DNA of 64,000 nt, taken from positions 1,116,001-1,180,000 of the forward strand of contig NZ_JAODVR010000001.1 of assembly GCF_025399835.1 (NCBI RefSeq), in the 5' to 3' direction. The translations under genes were made by a program, and so were the position numbers. Each line of letters begins with the position of its first letter. Within the stretch, counting starts at the first letter, position 1. Of this stretch, positions 56,288 through 64,000 are shown in pieces. This DNA comes from Haloarchaeobius sp. HME9146. GTDB taxonomy: Archaea; Halobacteriota; Halobacteria; Halobacteriales; Natrialbaceae. Below the pieces are notes generated by a model. It had not been told where the DNA came from. It did no database searches and was given only the letters and a program-made list of their open reading frames with translations.

Positions 56288-59161
56288 ATGAGTGTAGATG
56301 GAGAGACGGTGACGGGGACCGTCCCCGACCCGCTGACCCGACTGGACGGTGAGGCCGACTTCGGCCGGACCGCACGGACGCTGTACGCGACCGACGCGAG
56401 CATCTACCGGGTCGAACCCGCCGGCGTGGTGTGGCCCGCCTCCCGCGAGGACGTGCGCCGAACCCTGGCGTACGCCCGCGAGGTGGGCACCAGTGTGGTC
56501 GCCCGGGGTGCCGGCTCCAGCCTGACCGGGAACGCCGTCGGCGAGGGCATCGTGCTCGACTGCTCGCGCCACCTCGACGAGGTGGTGTCGGTCGACGCCG
56601 AGGCCCAGACCGTCACGGTCCAGCCCGGCGTCGTCCTCGACGAGTTGAACGACGAACTGGCCGACCACGGCCTGTACTTCCCGCCGGACCCGAGCACGTC
56701 GAGTACCTGCACCATCGGCGGCATGGTCGCCAACGACGCCGCCGGGGCGCACTCGGTTCGCCACGGGACGACCCGGGACAACGTCCGTCGGGTCGAGTGC
56801 GTGCTCCCCGATGGTTCGGTCGCGGACTTCGAGCAGGTCTCGGGAGAGGCCCTCGAAACGGAACTGGCACGCGACGGCCGCGTCGGCGAGTGCTACCGGA
56901 CCGTGGTCGACCTCGCGACGCTCCATGCCGAGGAGATCGACCACCGCTACCCCGACGTGGACCGCAACTCCAGCGGCTACGACCTCGAATCGAGCGTCGC
57001 CAGCGACGGCTCCTGGGCCGACCTCTCGAATCTCATCGTCGGGAGCGAGGGCACCCTCGGTGTCGTGACCGAGGTGACGCTTTCACTCACCGAGGTCCCC
57101 GAGACCAGGGCCGCCGCGATGGTGTTCTACGACGACGTGCGAACCGCGGCCGACGCGGTGACCGGTTCGCTGGCGGCCGACCCGAGTGCGGTCGAACTCA
57201 TCGACGACGCGGTCCTCGGCCACGCCAGGGAGGCCTGGGGCATCGACCTCGTGCCCGACGAGGCCGGGGCGGCCCTGCTGGTCGAGATCGAGTGCGATGC
57301 GGGCGAGGGGGAGCGCCGGCTGGACGAGGCCGTCGCCGCCAGCCGGACCGAGCACACCGTCTCGGTCGAGCGGGCGGTCGAAGACCACGAGCAGGACCGG
57401 CTCTGGAAGGTCCGCAAGGCGTCGAACCCACTCCTGAACCGCCGACCTGGCGACGAGCAGGCCCCGTCGTTCATCGAGGACGCGGCGATTCCACCCGCCG
57501 AACTCCCGGACTATCTGGACAGGGTAGGCGACATTCTCGCGGCCCACGACCTCGATGCGAGTGTCTTCGGCCACGCCGGTCAGGGTGTCCTCCACATCAA
57601 ACCGTTCCTGAACCTCAAGGACGAGCGCGACCGCGAGGTTATGCGGTCGGTGAGCGAGCAGGTCCACGAGGTAGTCCTCGACGTGGGTGGGGCCATCTCG
57701 GGCGAACACGGCGACGGCAGACTCCGGTCCGCGTACCTCGGCGAGATGTACGGCGAGACGCTGTATGGGGCGTTCGAACAGGTCAAGCAGACGTTCGACC
57801 CGGACGACGTCTGCAACCCGGCGAACGTCGTGCCTGACCGGGACGGCAATCTCGCGGGGGTGGACGAGCAACTGCGCTTCGGCGACTACGACCCCGAGCC
57901 GGTCGAGACGGCGCTGGACTTCTCCGACGAGCACGGCTTCGGCTCGCTGGTCGAGCAGTGCAACGGCTGCTCGAAGTGCCGGACGATGGACGGTGGAGTG
58001 ATGTGTCCCTCCTACCGCGCCACCGAGGAGGAGGTGACGAGCACCCGGGGGCGAGCCAACGCGCTCCGGGACGCCATCGACGGGGAACTCGGCGAGGACG
58101 CCCTGACCAGCGACTGGTTCCAGGAAGACGTACTGGACCGGTGTCTCGCCTGCAAGGCCTGCGAGACCGAGTGCCCGACCGGGGTCGACATGGCGAAGCT
58201 GAAGACCGAGGCCAAACACCAGAAGCATCAGGAATCGGGTATCCCACTGCGCGCCCGGCTATTCGGGAACGTCCGCACCCTGAACAAAGTCGGGAGCGCC
58301 CTCGCGCCGGTCGCGAACCGGCTCGCGGAGTTCGGTCCGGGCCGGGTCGTCGCCGAGAAGACGCTGGGAATCGACCGGCGGCGGACACTCCCCGAGTTCG
58401 CGAGGGAGTCCCTGCTCGACTGGTTCGCCGACCACGAGCCAGCCCCGGACGCGGGCGAGCACGGCGCGGTCGTGCTCTACCCCGACTGCTACACGACCTA
58501 CAACCATCCCGAGGTGGGGAAGGCGACGGTCGACCTGCTGGAAGGGCTCGGCTACTCGGTCGAGATTCCCGACGTGAACTGCTGTGGCCGCCCCGCGCTC
58601 TCGCAGGGGCTGGTCGAGGACGCGAGCGCCGACGCCGCCGAAAACGTGGAGACGCTCCGGGACGATGCCGGGGACGTGCCGGTCCTCAGTCTCGAACCGT
58701 CGTGTACCAGCGCGCTGGAGGAGTACGACGACCTCGTCGACGACCCTGGCGAGGTTCCCGATGCCGCCGACACCGTCGCCGGGTTCCTGTACGAGCAGGT
58801 GCTGGCGGGTGCGGTTTCCCTGCCGGAGGCGGGTGGTGAGACAGCAGATTCCGTCGCCTACCACGGCCACTGCCACGCGACCGCCCGCGGGCGCGACCAC
58901 GCCCCGGTCGCCCTGCTCCGGCAGGCCGGCTACGACGTGACGCCGGTCGATGCGACCTGCTGCGGGATGGCCGGCGCGTTCGGCTACGAGACCGAGCACT
59001 ACGACCTCTCGATGGAGCTGGGGACCGACCTCGCCGAGAAACTCGACTCGGTCGATGCGGACGTGGTCGCCGCCGGCGGCGCGTCCTGCAGCCAGCAGCT
59101 CGCGGACTGCGACGTGGACACCCGCCATCCCATGGCGCTGCTCGCGGAGGTGGTCCGATGA
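56288..59161 (+). CDS. FAD/Fe-S D-2-hydroxyacid dehydrogenase (fused GlcD-GlcF type)
   Basis: A 957-residue fusion. An FAD-binding-4 domain (about 45-225) carries the Ala-Gly-Ser-Ser-Leu-Thr-Gly-Asn motif; an FAD-oxidase C-terminal domain follows (about 250-530). Two 4Fe-4S motifs come next: Cys-x2-Cys-x2-Cys from about 558 with a Cys-Pro later, and Cys-x2-Cys-x2-Cys-x3-Cys-Pro near 618-630. Two CCG domains close it (Asn-Cys-Cys-Gly near 762, Thr-Cys-Cys-Gly near 890). Such proteins oxidise glycolate, D-lactate or another D-2-hydroxyacid and pass electrons to a quinone. It starts the catabolic run and overlaps the next gene by 4 bases. Confidence 0.92.
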   Translation: MSVDGETVTGTVPDPLTRLDGEADFGRTARTLYATDASIYRVEPAGVVWPASREDVRRTLAYAREVGTSVVARGAGSSLTGNAVGEGIVLDCSRHLDEVVSVDAEAQTVTVQPGVVLDELNDELADHGLYFPPDPSTSSTCTIGGMVANDAAGAHSVRHGTTRDNVRRVECVLPDGSVADFEQVSGEALETELARDGRVGECYRTVVDLATLHAEEIDHRYPDVDRNSSGYDLESSVASDGSWADLSNLIVGSEGTLGVVTEVTLSLTEVPETRAAAMVFYDDVRTAADAVTGSLAADPSAVELIDDAVLGHAREAWGIDLVPDEAGAALLVEIECDAGEGERRLDEAVAASRTEHTVSVERAVEDHEQDRLWKVRKASNPLLNRRPGDEQAPSFIEDAAIPPAELPDYLDRVGDILAAHDLDASVFGHAGQGVLHIKPFLNLKDERDREVMRSVSEQVHEVVLDVGGAISGEHGDGRLRSAYLGEMYGETLYGAFEQVKQTFDPDDVCNPANVVPDRDGNLAGVDEQLRFGDYDPEPVETALDFSDEHGFGSLVEQCNGCSKCRTMDGGVMCPSYRATEEEVTSTRGRANALRDAIDGELGEDALTSDWFQEDVLDRCLACKACETECPTGVDMAKLKTEAKHQKHQESGIPLRARLFGNVRTLNKVGSALAPVANRLAEFGPGRVVAEKTLGIDRRRTLPEFARESLLDWFADHEPAPDAGEHGAVVLYPDCYTTYNHPEVGKATVDLLEGLGYSVEIPDVNCCGRPALSQGLVEDASADAAENVETLRDDAGDVPVLSLEPSCTSALEEYDDLVDDPGEVPDAADTVAGFLYEQVLAGAVSLPEAGGETADSVAYHGHCHATARGRDHAPVALLRQAGYDVTPVDATCCGMAGAFGYETEHYDLSMELGTDLAEKLDSVDADVVAAGGASCSQQLADCDVDTRHPMALLAEVVR

Positions 59162-60021
59162 CCGACCCCGACCTGCTCGACGGTGCCATCGACATGCACG
59201 TCCACACCGCACCGGACCTCATCGAGCGCTTCGAGAGCGACGTGGACCTGGCCCGCGACGCCCGCGAGGCCGGGATGCGCGCCATCCTCGTCAAGAGCCA
59301 CGTCGTCCCGACCGCGGGACGTGTCGACCTCGTGAACGAGGCGGTCGGCGACGAGTTGCTGTTCGGCGGCGTCGCCTGCAACGGCGGCGTCGGCGGGCTC
59401 AACCGCGACGCCGTCGAGGCCGCACTGGAACTCGGTGCGAAGGTTGTGTGGCTCCCGACCGCCTGGAGTGCGAACCACGCCTCGCAGGCGCGCGAGTCGG
59501 GGGTCGAGCGATTCGTCGGCCATCGCGTCCCCGACGAGGACGAGGAGATTCCGGTCGCCCGAGACGGCGAGGTCACGCCCGCGACCCGTCAGGTGATGGA
59601 CCTCGTCGACGAGTACGACGCGGTGCTCGGGACGGGTCACGCCGCCCCCGACGAGATAGAGACCGTGGCCGAGGCCTGCGCGGACGCGGGCGTGGACTGC
59701 CTCGTGAACCACCCCTGCTTCCGCGTGGTCGACGTCTCCCTGGAGCGCCAGGAGCGCCTCGCCGAACTTGGGGCGGTCATGGAGTACTGCGCCTACGCGG
59801 TCCAGACGACCGAGGGCCACACCATCGAGCGCGTCGCCGAGGCGGTCGAACGTGTCGGCCCCGAGAACGCGGTGCTGGCGACCGACTTCGGGCAGGCCGA
59901 GAACCCGCCCGTCCCCGGATTACGCGAGTTCGCCGAGGCCGTCGTCGACGCGGGGGTCCCCCGCGAGACGGTCCGACAGTGTCTCACCGAGACCCCGGTC
60001 CGGCTGCTCCGGCTGGACTGA
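59158..60021 (+). CDS. DUF6282-family amidohydrolase-like protein
   Basis: A 287-residue TIM-barrel protein with the metal motif Asp-Met-His-Val-His-Thr (12-17) and further His in Lys-Ser-His-Val, Gly-Thr-Gly-His-Ala and Val-Asn-His-Pro-Cys, plus Asp in Ala-Thr-Asp-Phe-Gly. It matches DUF6282, a group of PHP/amidohydrolase-like proteins with no established reaction. It overlaps the preceding dehydrogenase in ATGA, so the two are co-translated and likely act on the same compound, for example by hydrolysing a lactone or amide product (inference). Confidence 0.85.
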   Translation: MTDPDLLDGAIDMHVHTAPDLIERFESDVDLARDAREAGMRAILVKSHVVPTAGRVDLVNEAVGDELLFGGVACNGGVGGLNRDAVEAALELGAKVVWLPTAWSANHASQARESGVERFVGHRVPDEDEEIPVARDGEVTPATRQVMDLVDEYDAVLGTGHAAPDEIETVAEACADAGVDCLVNHPCFRVVDVSLERQERLAELGAVMEYCAYAVQTTEGHTIERVAEAVERVGPENAVLATDFGQAENPPVPGLREFAEAVVDAGVPRETVRQCLTETPVRLLRLD

Positions 60022-60098
60022 TTCTTCCACCCCCACTTCAATCGTTTACACGTTGTCGTCAAGCCTCATGGGTGGTATCCGCACAAGAACCGAGTGCA

Positions 60099-60920
60099 AT
60101 GGCAGACTACCCCGTCGTCAACGGACACCACCACCTCGGCAACGAAGACGCAGAGACCGACCGGACCTTCGAGTGGTCCGAGAGCGTCGAACAGGTCATC
60201 GACGCCATGGACGAGAACAAGGTCGACGCGACCATCCTCCAGCCGCTCGGCGGCGAGACGGACGAGTCCGTCTCGGAGGTCCACGACCAGATCTACCAGG
60301 CGAGCCAGGACTACCCCGGGCGCATCTTCGGCACCGCCGCGGTCAACCCACACCTCGGCACCGAGTTCGTCCACGAAGAGATCACGCGCTGTGTGCAGGA
60401 ACTCGACTTCAAGTTCGTCAAGCTCCACACGCTCGCGTGGGGCGTCGACCCGACCTCCGACATCGCCTACGACGTCTACGACGCCTGTGTCGAGAACGAC
60501 GTGCCCGTGATGGTCCACACCGGCCCGCACGGCATGCCGTTCTCGGTCCCCGGCATGTACATGGACGTCGCCGACGACTACCCGGACCTGCCCATCATCT
60601 TCGCCCACATGGGCGGGGCATACACCCTCACGCAGGAGGCCATCCAGATGGCCGCCCGCTGGGACAACATCTACCTCGACACCACGCTCGCGATGAACAT
60701 GTACATCCGCCGGGCGATGGAGCGCGTCGGCGCGGAGAAGCTCCTCATGGCCGCCGAGCACTCCTCGAACATCCCGGTCGCCCTCGAGAAGATCAACTGC
60801 ATCGGGGCCGACGAGGAGCAGAAGGCGAAGATCCTCGGCCAGAACGCCATCGACCTCTACGGCCTCGACGTGGCCAAGCAGGACTGGGACGAGGTCGAGG
60901 CCGCCCCGGCCGACGACTGA
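60099..60920 (+). CDS. amidohydrolase family protein (amidohydrolase-2 type)
   Basis: A 273-residue metal hydrolase with Gly-His-His-His-Leu-Gly near the N-terminus, His in Val-His-Thr-Gly-Pro and Phe-Ala-His-Met-Gly-Gly, and a C-terminal Gly-Gln-Asn-Ala-Ile-Asp-Leu-Tyr typical of the amidohydrolase-2 group. The usual Gly-Ser-Asp metal ligand is replaced by Ala-Glu-His-Ser-Ser, so the final Asp ligand is missing or moved. Substrate unknown. A TATA-like TTTACA (60045-60050) 49 bases upstream suggests its own promoter, although it sits inside the catabolic run. Confidence 0.85.
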   Translation: MADYPVVNGHHHLGNEDAETDRTFEWSESVEQVIDAMDENKVDATILQPLGGETDESVSEVHDQIYQASQDYPGRIFGTAAVNPHLGTEFVHEEITRCVQELDFKFVKLHTLAWGVDPTSDIAYDVYDACVENDVPVMVHTGPHGMPFSVPGMYMDVADDYPDLPIIFAHMGGAYTLTQEAIQMAARWDNIYLDTTLAMNMYIRRAMERVGAEKLLMAAEHSSNIPVALEKINCIGADEEQKAKILGQNAIDLYGLDVAKQDWDEVEAAPADD

Positions 60921-61016
60921 CGCTCTCTCCCTGTCACGCCCCACCACTGTCGTCCCTGTCGATTCGCCCGCTCCCATCGACTCACTCCTCCGTGTCTGTT
61001 CCAGCTCGTTTCGACC

Positions 61017-62354
61017 ATGACTACCGATACAGCGATCTCCTTCGTCCACGACGCACAGCTCTCGGCGTTCCCGCCCGCGGTGTGCGAGCACCTCGACGCC
61101 CGAACGCTCGACACCCTCGCCGCAATCACGGCCGGCTATCGCTTCCCGACCGCGGACGTGGTTCGGTCCTACGCGGAGACACACCACGCCGGGGCGGCCG
61201 ACGGTGCCGACGCCACCCTGCTCGACGAGTCGGGAGAAAGGCTCTCGCCCGCGGGTGCGACCCTGGTCAACGCGACGGCCGCGAACGCGCTCGACGTGGA
61301 TGACGGTCACCGCGCCGTGAAGGGGCATCCGGCGGCGGTGGTCGTGCCGCCGGCCCTGGCGACGGCGGAGGCGGTCGATGGCTCCGTCTCGGAATTCCGC
61401 ACGGCCGTCGCGGTCGGCTACGAACTCGCAGTCCGGGCTGGCCTCGCCATCCACGCGACCGACGAGGTGTACACCGGGACCGGCTCGTGGGGCGCGGTCG
61501 GGGCGGCCGCCGCGGTCGCCAGACTCCGGAACTTCGACCGCGAGACGACCGCACACGCGCTCGGGACCGCGGAGTACCACGCCCCGCGAACACCCATCAT
61601 GCGCGGCGTGGAGCAGCCGGGGATGACCAAGGACGGCATCGGCTGGGGGGCCTTCGCGGGGCTGGCGGCAGCCGACCTCGCGGCCCGCGGGTTCACCGCC
61701 TCGGGGACCGTCTTCGACGAGTCCTCGGTTGCGGTCACCGACGACCTCGGCGACCGCTGGTATCTCACGTCGGGCTACCTCAAACCGTACCCCTGCTGTC
61801 GGTGGGCACAACCCGGCGTCGACGCGATTCGTACGCTCCGACAGGAGCACGGTATCGACCCGGGCTCGGTTGAGCGCATCCGGGTACACACCTTCGAGGC
61901 GGCGACGCACCTCCATACCAGCCGCCCCGAGAGTGCCGAGGAGGCCGAATACTCCTACCCGTTCCCGGTCGCGGCCGCGCTGGTGACCGGCGACTTCACG
62001 CCCGCCGAACTGGCGGCCGAGCGCCGGGAGGACGAGACGATTCTGGCCCTCGCGGACCGGGTCGATCTCGTGGTCGACGACGACCTCGAACGTCGGTTCC
62101 CGGCCGAGTGCCTGGCCCGGGTCGACCTCGTGACCGCATCCGGGACCTACAGCTCGGACGTGCTGCGACCACGCGGTGCCCGGGAGCAGCCACTCACCGA
62201 CGCGGAGCGACGCGAGAAGGCCGCCGAACTGTTCGAACCGACCGTGCCGGCCGAGACCGTCTCGCGGGTCGAACGGGTCCTCGGCGACCCGGACGCCCGG
62301 GTCGATTGCCTCCTCGAACCTTGGCAGGGCGACACGACAGGAAGGAGGGTTTAA
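61017..62354 (+). CDS. MmgE/PrpD-family protein
   Basis: A 445-residue MmgE/PrpD protein. Conserved features are Asn-Ala-Leu-Asp-Val-Asp-Asp-Gly-His, a His-Pro motif (Lys-Gly-His-Pro-Ala), the Thr-Gly-Ser-Trp-Gly region and Lys-Pro-Tyr-Pro-Cys-Cys-Arg. Family members dehydrate 2-methylcitrate (PrpD) or decarboxylate cis-aconitate, so a hydroxy-carboxylic acid is the likely substrate. It follows two amidohydrolase-type genes, consistent with a short acid-degradation pathway. Its stop codon overlaps the TATA-like box of the next gene. Confidence 0.9.
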   Translation: MTTDTAISFVHDAQLSAFPPAVCEHLDARTLDTLAAITAGYRFPTADVVRSYAETHHAGAADGADATLLDESGERLSPAGATLVNATAANALDVDDGHRAVKGHPAAVVVPPALATAEAVDGSVSEFRTAVAVGYELAVRAGLAIHATDEVYTGTGSWGAVGAAAAVARLRNFDRETTAHALGTAEYHAPRTPIMRGVEQPGMTKDGIGWGAFAGLAAADLAARGFTASGTVFDESSVAVTDDLGDRWYLTSGYLKPYPCCRWAQPGVDAIRTLRQEHGIDPGSVERIRVHTFEAATHLHTSRPESAEEAEYSYPFPVAAALVTGDFTPAELAAERREDETILALADRVDLVVDDDLERRFPAECLARVDLVTASGTYSSDVLRPRGAREQPLTDAERREKAAELFEPTVPAETVSRVERVLGDPDARVDCLLEPWQGDTTGRRV

Positions 62355-62358
62355 TACC
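62349..62358 (+). promoter_or_regulatory. TATA-like box of the second Bat-type regulator
   Basis: GTTTAATACC overlaps the stop codon of the MmgE/PrpD gene and lies 22-31 bases before the regulator ATG at 62380, giving a leaderless transcript. The regulator can therefore be read both on its own and by readthrough. Confidence 0.6.
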
Positions 62359-62359
62359 C

Positions 62360-62380
62360 ATGCGCAGAGGGTTTCGATAA
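62360..62380 (+). other. six-codon upstream frame overlapping the regulator start
   Basis: ATG at 62360 opens MRRGFR and a TAA whose last base is the first base of the regulator's ATG (TAATG). A GGAGG lies 12 bases before it. On readthrough transcripts from the MmgE/PrpD gene this tiny frame could couple translation into the regulator; it is upstream of the leaderless start and would be absent from that transcript. It may be chance. Confidence 0.35.
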
Positions 62381-63081
62381 TGCTCACCGCGAAGGTCTGT
62401 GTCCGATACGAGGGAGACTGGACTGCAGAGCTCGCCCGGTACAACGTCTTCGGCGAGTTCCTCGCGTCGACCTTCCGGAACCGGCGCTACATCGGTATCA
62501 TGGCCCTGGAGACGGACGACTTCGAGGAGACGGTCGCCGTCATCAAGGAGTACTGGGACGCCGCGGACGAGGTCGAGGTGCTCGAACGCTACGAGCGCCG
62601 CGACACCGACCGGGAGTCAGCCACGCTGTTCCTGCGGGGCCAACTCACCGAGTTCACGCCGCTGCAGACGCTGCTGTACGAGGGCTTTCTCCCCATCGGC
62701 CCGACCAAGTTAGAAGACGGACGGGAGTGCTTCGACCTGCTGTTGAACGACCGCAAAGAGCTGTCGCAGGCGACGGAGCTCCTCTCGGAGTTCGGGCCCG
62801 TCTCGGTCGAGCGCATCTCCCAAGATTTCAGCCGGGAGGTGACCCCGAGTGCGGCGGAGTGGCAGGAATTGCTCGGCTCCATCCCGTCCCGCCAGCGCGA
62901 ACTGCTCACCCTCGCGCTCGAACGCGGCTACTTCGACATCCCGCGGGAGGTCACGCTGGAGGAGCTCGCCGAGGAGATGGGTATCACGAAGACGACCGCC
63001 TCGAACCACCTTCGCAAGGCCGAGCGCTCGTTCATGGAGTTCCTCGTCTCCTACGTCAGCCTCGCCGCGGAGGACGACTGA
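62380..63081 (+). CDS. Bat-type HTH transcriptional regulator
   Basis: A 233-residue regulator with a beta-rich N-terminal part (about 1-150) and the HTH-10 domain (about 165-225), starting Ile-Pro-Ser-Arg-Gln-Arg and containing Gly-Tyr-Phe-Asp-Ile-Pro and the Gly-Ile-Thr-Lys-Thr-Thr recognition segment. The N-terminal part differs from that of the regulator at 26925, so the two sense different signals. It sits at the end of the 56.3-62.4 kb catabolic run and is its likely regulator. ATG 62380 has a leaderless-distance TATA-like box. Confidence 0.9.
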   Translation: MLTAKVCVRYEGDWTAELARYNVFGEFLASTFRNRRYIGIMALETDDFEETVAVIKEYWDAADEVEVLERYERRDTDRESATLFLRGQLTEFTPLQTLLYEGFLPIGPTKLEDGRECFDLLLNDRKELSQATELLSEFGPVSVERISQDFSREVTPSAAEWQELLGSIPSRQRELLTLALERGYFDIPREVTLEELAEEMGITKTTASNHLRKAERSFMEFLVSYVSLAAEDD

Positions 63082-63151
63082 GGCCGGATACACTTATACA
63101 GGAACACATGTGCGACAGTCGAATAATGGCCGTCTCGCTGGAGTATCGGAT

Positions 63152-63595
63152 ATGAGCGAGACGGCACTGGTGCCGGTGAAGAACCACGCGCCCTGGGCCG
63201 AGACCGTCGCGGACGCCGCGGCGGCCGTCGAGGACGAGGACACCGACGTGGTCGTCCTCCACGTCTTCGACGAGGCCGAGGCCGAATCGACACGACAGAA
63301 CCTCGACGACGACGACACACTCACCCTCGATGACCTCGCCTCGCGCAAGCGCGGCGTGAACGCGGCCATCGACGTGCTGGCCGACGAGGGACTGTCGTCG
63401 CGACCGCGGGGTGCGCACGAGGACGAGCGGACCGCGGACGCGATACTCCGGGTCGCAGAGAGCGAGGACGCCGACCGGCTCTACGTCTACGGACGCAAGC
63501 GAAGCCCGGCCGGCAAGGCCGTCTTCGGCAGCACCGTGCAGCGACTCATCCTCAACGCAGGGGTGCCCGTGACGGTCGTCCCGCCGGAGGGCTGA
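63152..63595 (+). CDS. universal stress protein (UspA family)
   Basis: A 147-residue UspA-fold protein: N-terminal Thr-Ala-Leu-Val-Pro-Val-Lys, central Val-Val-Val-Leu-His-Val strand, and a C-terminal Gly-Arg-Lys-Arg-Ser-Pro-Ala-Gly-Lys-Ala-Val-Phe-Gly-Ser-Thr-Val segment that keeps the Gly-x2-Gly/Gly-Ser nucleotide-binding pattern. It follows the Bat-type regulator by 70 bp. A CTTATA box (63093-63098) and an 8-bp palindrome CACATGTG (63105-63112) precede it. Confidence 0.88.
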   Translation: MSETALVPVKNHAPWAETVADAAAAVEDEDTDVVVLHVFDEAEAESTRQNLDDDDTLTLDDLASRKRGVNAAIDVLADEGLSSRPRGAHEDERTADAILRVAESEDADRLYVYGRKRSPAGKAVFGSTVQRLILNAGVPVTVVPPEG

Positions 63596-63671
63596 GGACG
63601 GGTGTACTTAAAGGGTGAGAATAGTTTGTGCCAATGATTAATCGGGTAATTCAGGATACGTACTGATACGC

Positions 63672-64000
63672 ATGACACAGAAGACCACACGACGTGACGC
63701 ACTCAAGACGGCCGGTGCAGTGACCAGCGCAGCAGGCTTGACTGCTCTCGCAGGCTGTTCCGCCATCCTGGGTGGGGGTGGGGGAGGCGGCAGCGGGTCC
63801 ATCACCGTCGGTTCGAAGCAGTTCACCGAACAGGAGGTGCTCGGCTACCTCGCCGTCGAGGCGCTCAAGGCGAACACCGACGTCGACGTGAACGACAAGG
63901 TCGGGCTGGGTGGCAGCGTCACCAACTTCGAGGCGCTCAAGAGCGGCCAGACTGACATGTACTGGGAGTACACCGGTACCGCGTGGGCGACGCTCCCGCC
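63672..64000 (+). CDS. osmoprotectant/glycine-betaine-type ABC binding protein (5' part)
   Basis: The first 109 codons of a substrate-binding protein; the 3' end lies outside the window. A twin-arginine lipoprotein signal (Thr-Arg-Arg-Asp-Ala-Leu then Leu-Ala-Gly-Cys near 27-30) is followed by a Gly-rich spacer and the OpuAC/ProX-type start Thr-Val-Gly-Ser-Lys-Gln-Phe-Thr-Glu. This opening is shared by choline, betaine and carnitine binders. ABC permease and ATPase genes would be expected just downstream. Whether it imports the compound degraded by the preceding run is unknown. Confidence 0.85.
   Translation, partial: MTQKTTRRDALKTAGAVTSAAGLTALAGCSAILGGGGGGGSGSITVGSKQFTEQEVLGYLAVEALKANTDVDVNDKVGLGGSVTNFEALKSGQTDMYWEYTGTAWATLP

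Overview
The window is about 64 kb of compact, GC-rich archaeal chromosome from a haloarchaeon (class Halobacteria); I cannot name the genus. The evidence is consistent: strongly acidic proteins, Tat signals on most exported proteins, a PGF-CTERM surface protein, halocyanin, a HalX-type response regulator, Bat-type HTH regulators, the psmA-psmB proteasome pair, an archaeal AMP phosphorylase, and TATA-like boxes 25-30 bp ahead of many start codons (leaderless transcripts). I found about 61 protein genes. No tRNA, rRNA, CRISPR array, insertion sequence or integrase was recognised. No gene-free stretch exceeds about 250 bp (the longest is 4205-4453). The last gene runs off the 3' end.

Layout. 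0-9 kb: two small membrane proteins (SHOCT, DUF4396), a DUF4097 protein, a secreted 5'-nucleotidase-family protein, a LUD protein, AMP phosphorylase, a Tat-exported PhoD phosphatase and a thioredoxin. 9-15.7 kb: a cation/calcium exchanger, an HSL esterase, a UspA protein, a zinc alcohol dehydrogenase, an R2lox-like di-metal oxidase and a MutS-family ATPase with an HhH N-terminus. 15.9-21 kb: three consecutive Hsp20 genes, the largest carrying a long Tyr/Arg/Asp-rich repetitive linker, then a flavin disulfide reductase and a UspA protein. 21-34 kb: a PGF-CTERM protein, KDG kinase, RtcA, MutL, a Bat-type regulator, an ADH/amidohydrolase/MIP18 cassette, a thioesterase and MutS. 34-42 kb: HalX regulator, ThiDN, SnoaL, MFS, a ComB-like protein, an AIR-synthase-like protein and an ArsR/LMW-phosphatase/permease operon. 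42-46.5 kb: a molybdenum group (MobA, YqeC-like, formate-dehydrogenase-like oxidoreductase, MoaD-like protein). 46.5-53.3 kb: a nitrous oxide reductase cluster (NosY, NosF, NosD, a membrane protein, NosZ, halocyanin). 53.9-56.1 kb: proteasome alpha and beta subunits and a nitrilase-family protein. 56.3-62.4 kb: a catabolic run (FAD/Fe-S 2-hydroxyacid dehydrogenase, DUF6282, amidohydrolase, MmgE/PrpD), followed by a Bat-type regulator, a UspA protein and the start of an osmoprotectant-type ABC binding protein.

How the parts work together. The nos block is a complete N2O respiration module: NosZ, its copper-site maturation transporter (NosD/F/Y) and a likely copper electron donor. The molybdenum block pairs a cofactor enzyme with cofactor-maturation genes. 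Two blocks (26.9-31.1 kb and 56.3-63.1 kb) each combine a Bat-type regulator with an amidohydrolase and dehydrogenases, and look like separately regulated catabolic cassettes of unknown substrate. The least-described item is the Hsp20 trio at 15.9-18.9 kb. Its linkers grow from about 30 to about 300 residues, and the largest contains a 15-residue Tyr/Arg repeat that looks like a condensate-forming module attached to a chaperone domain.
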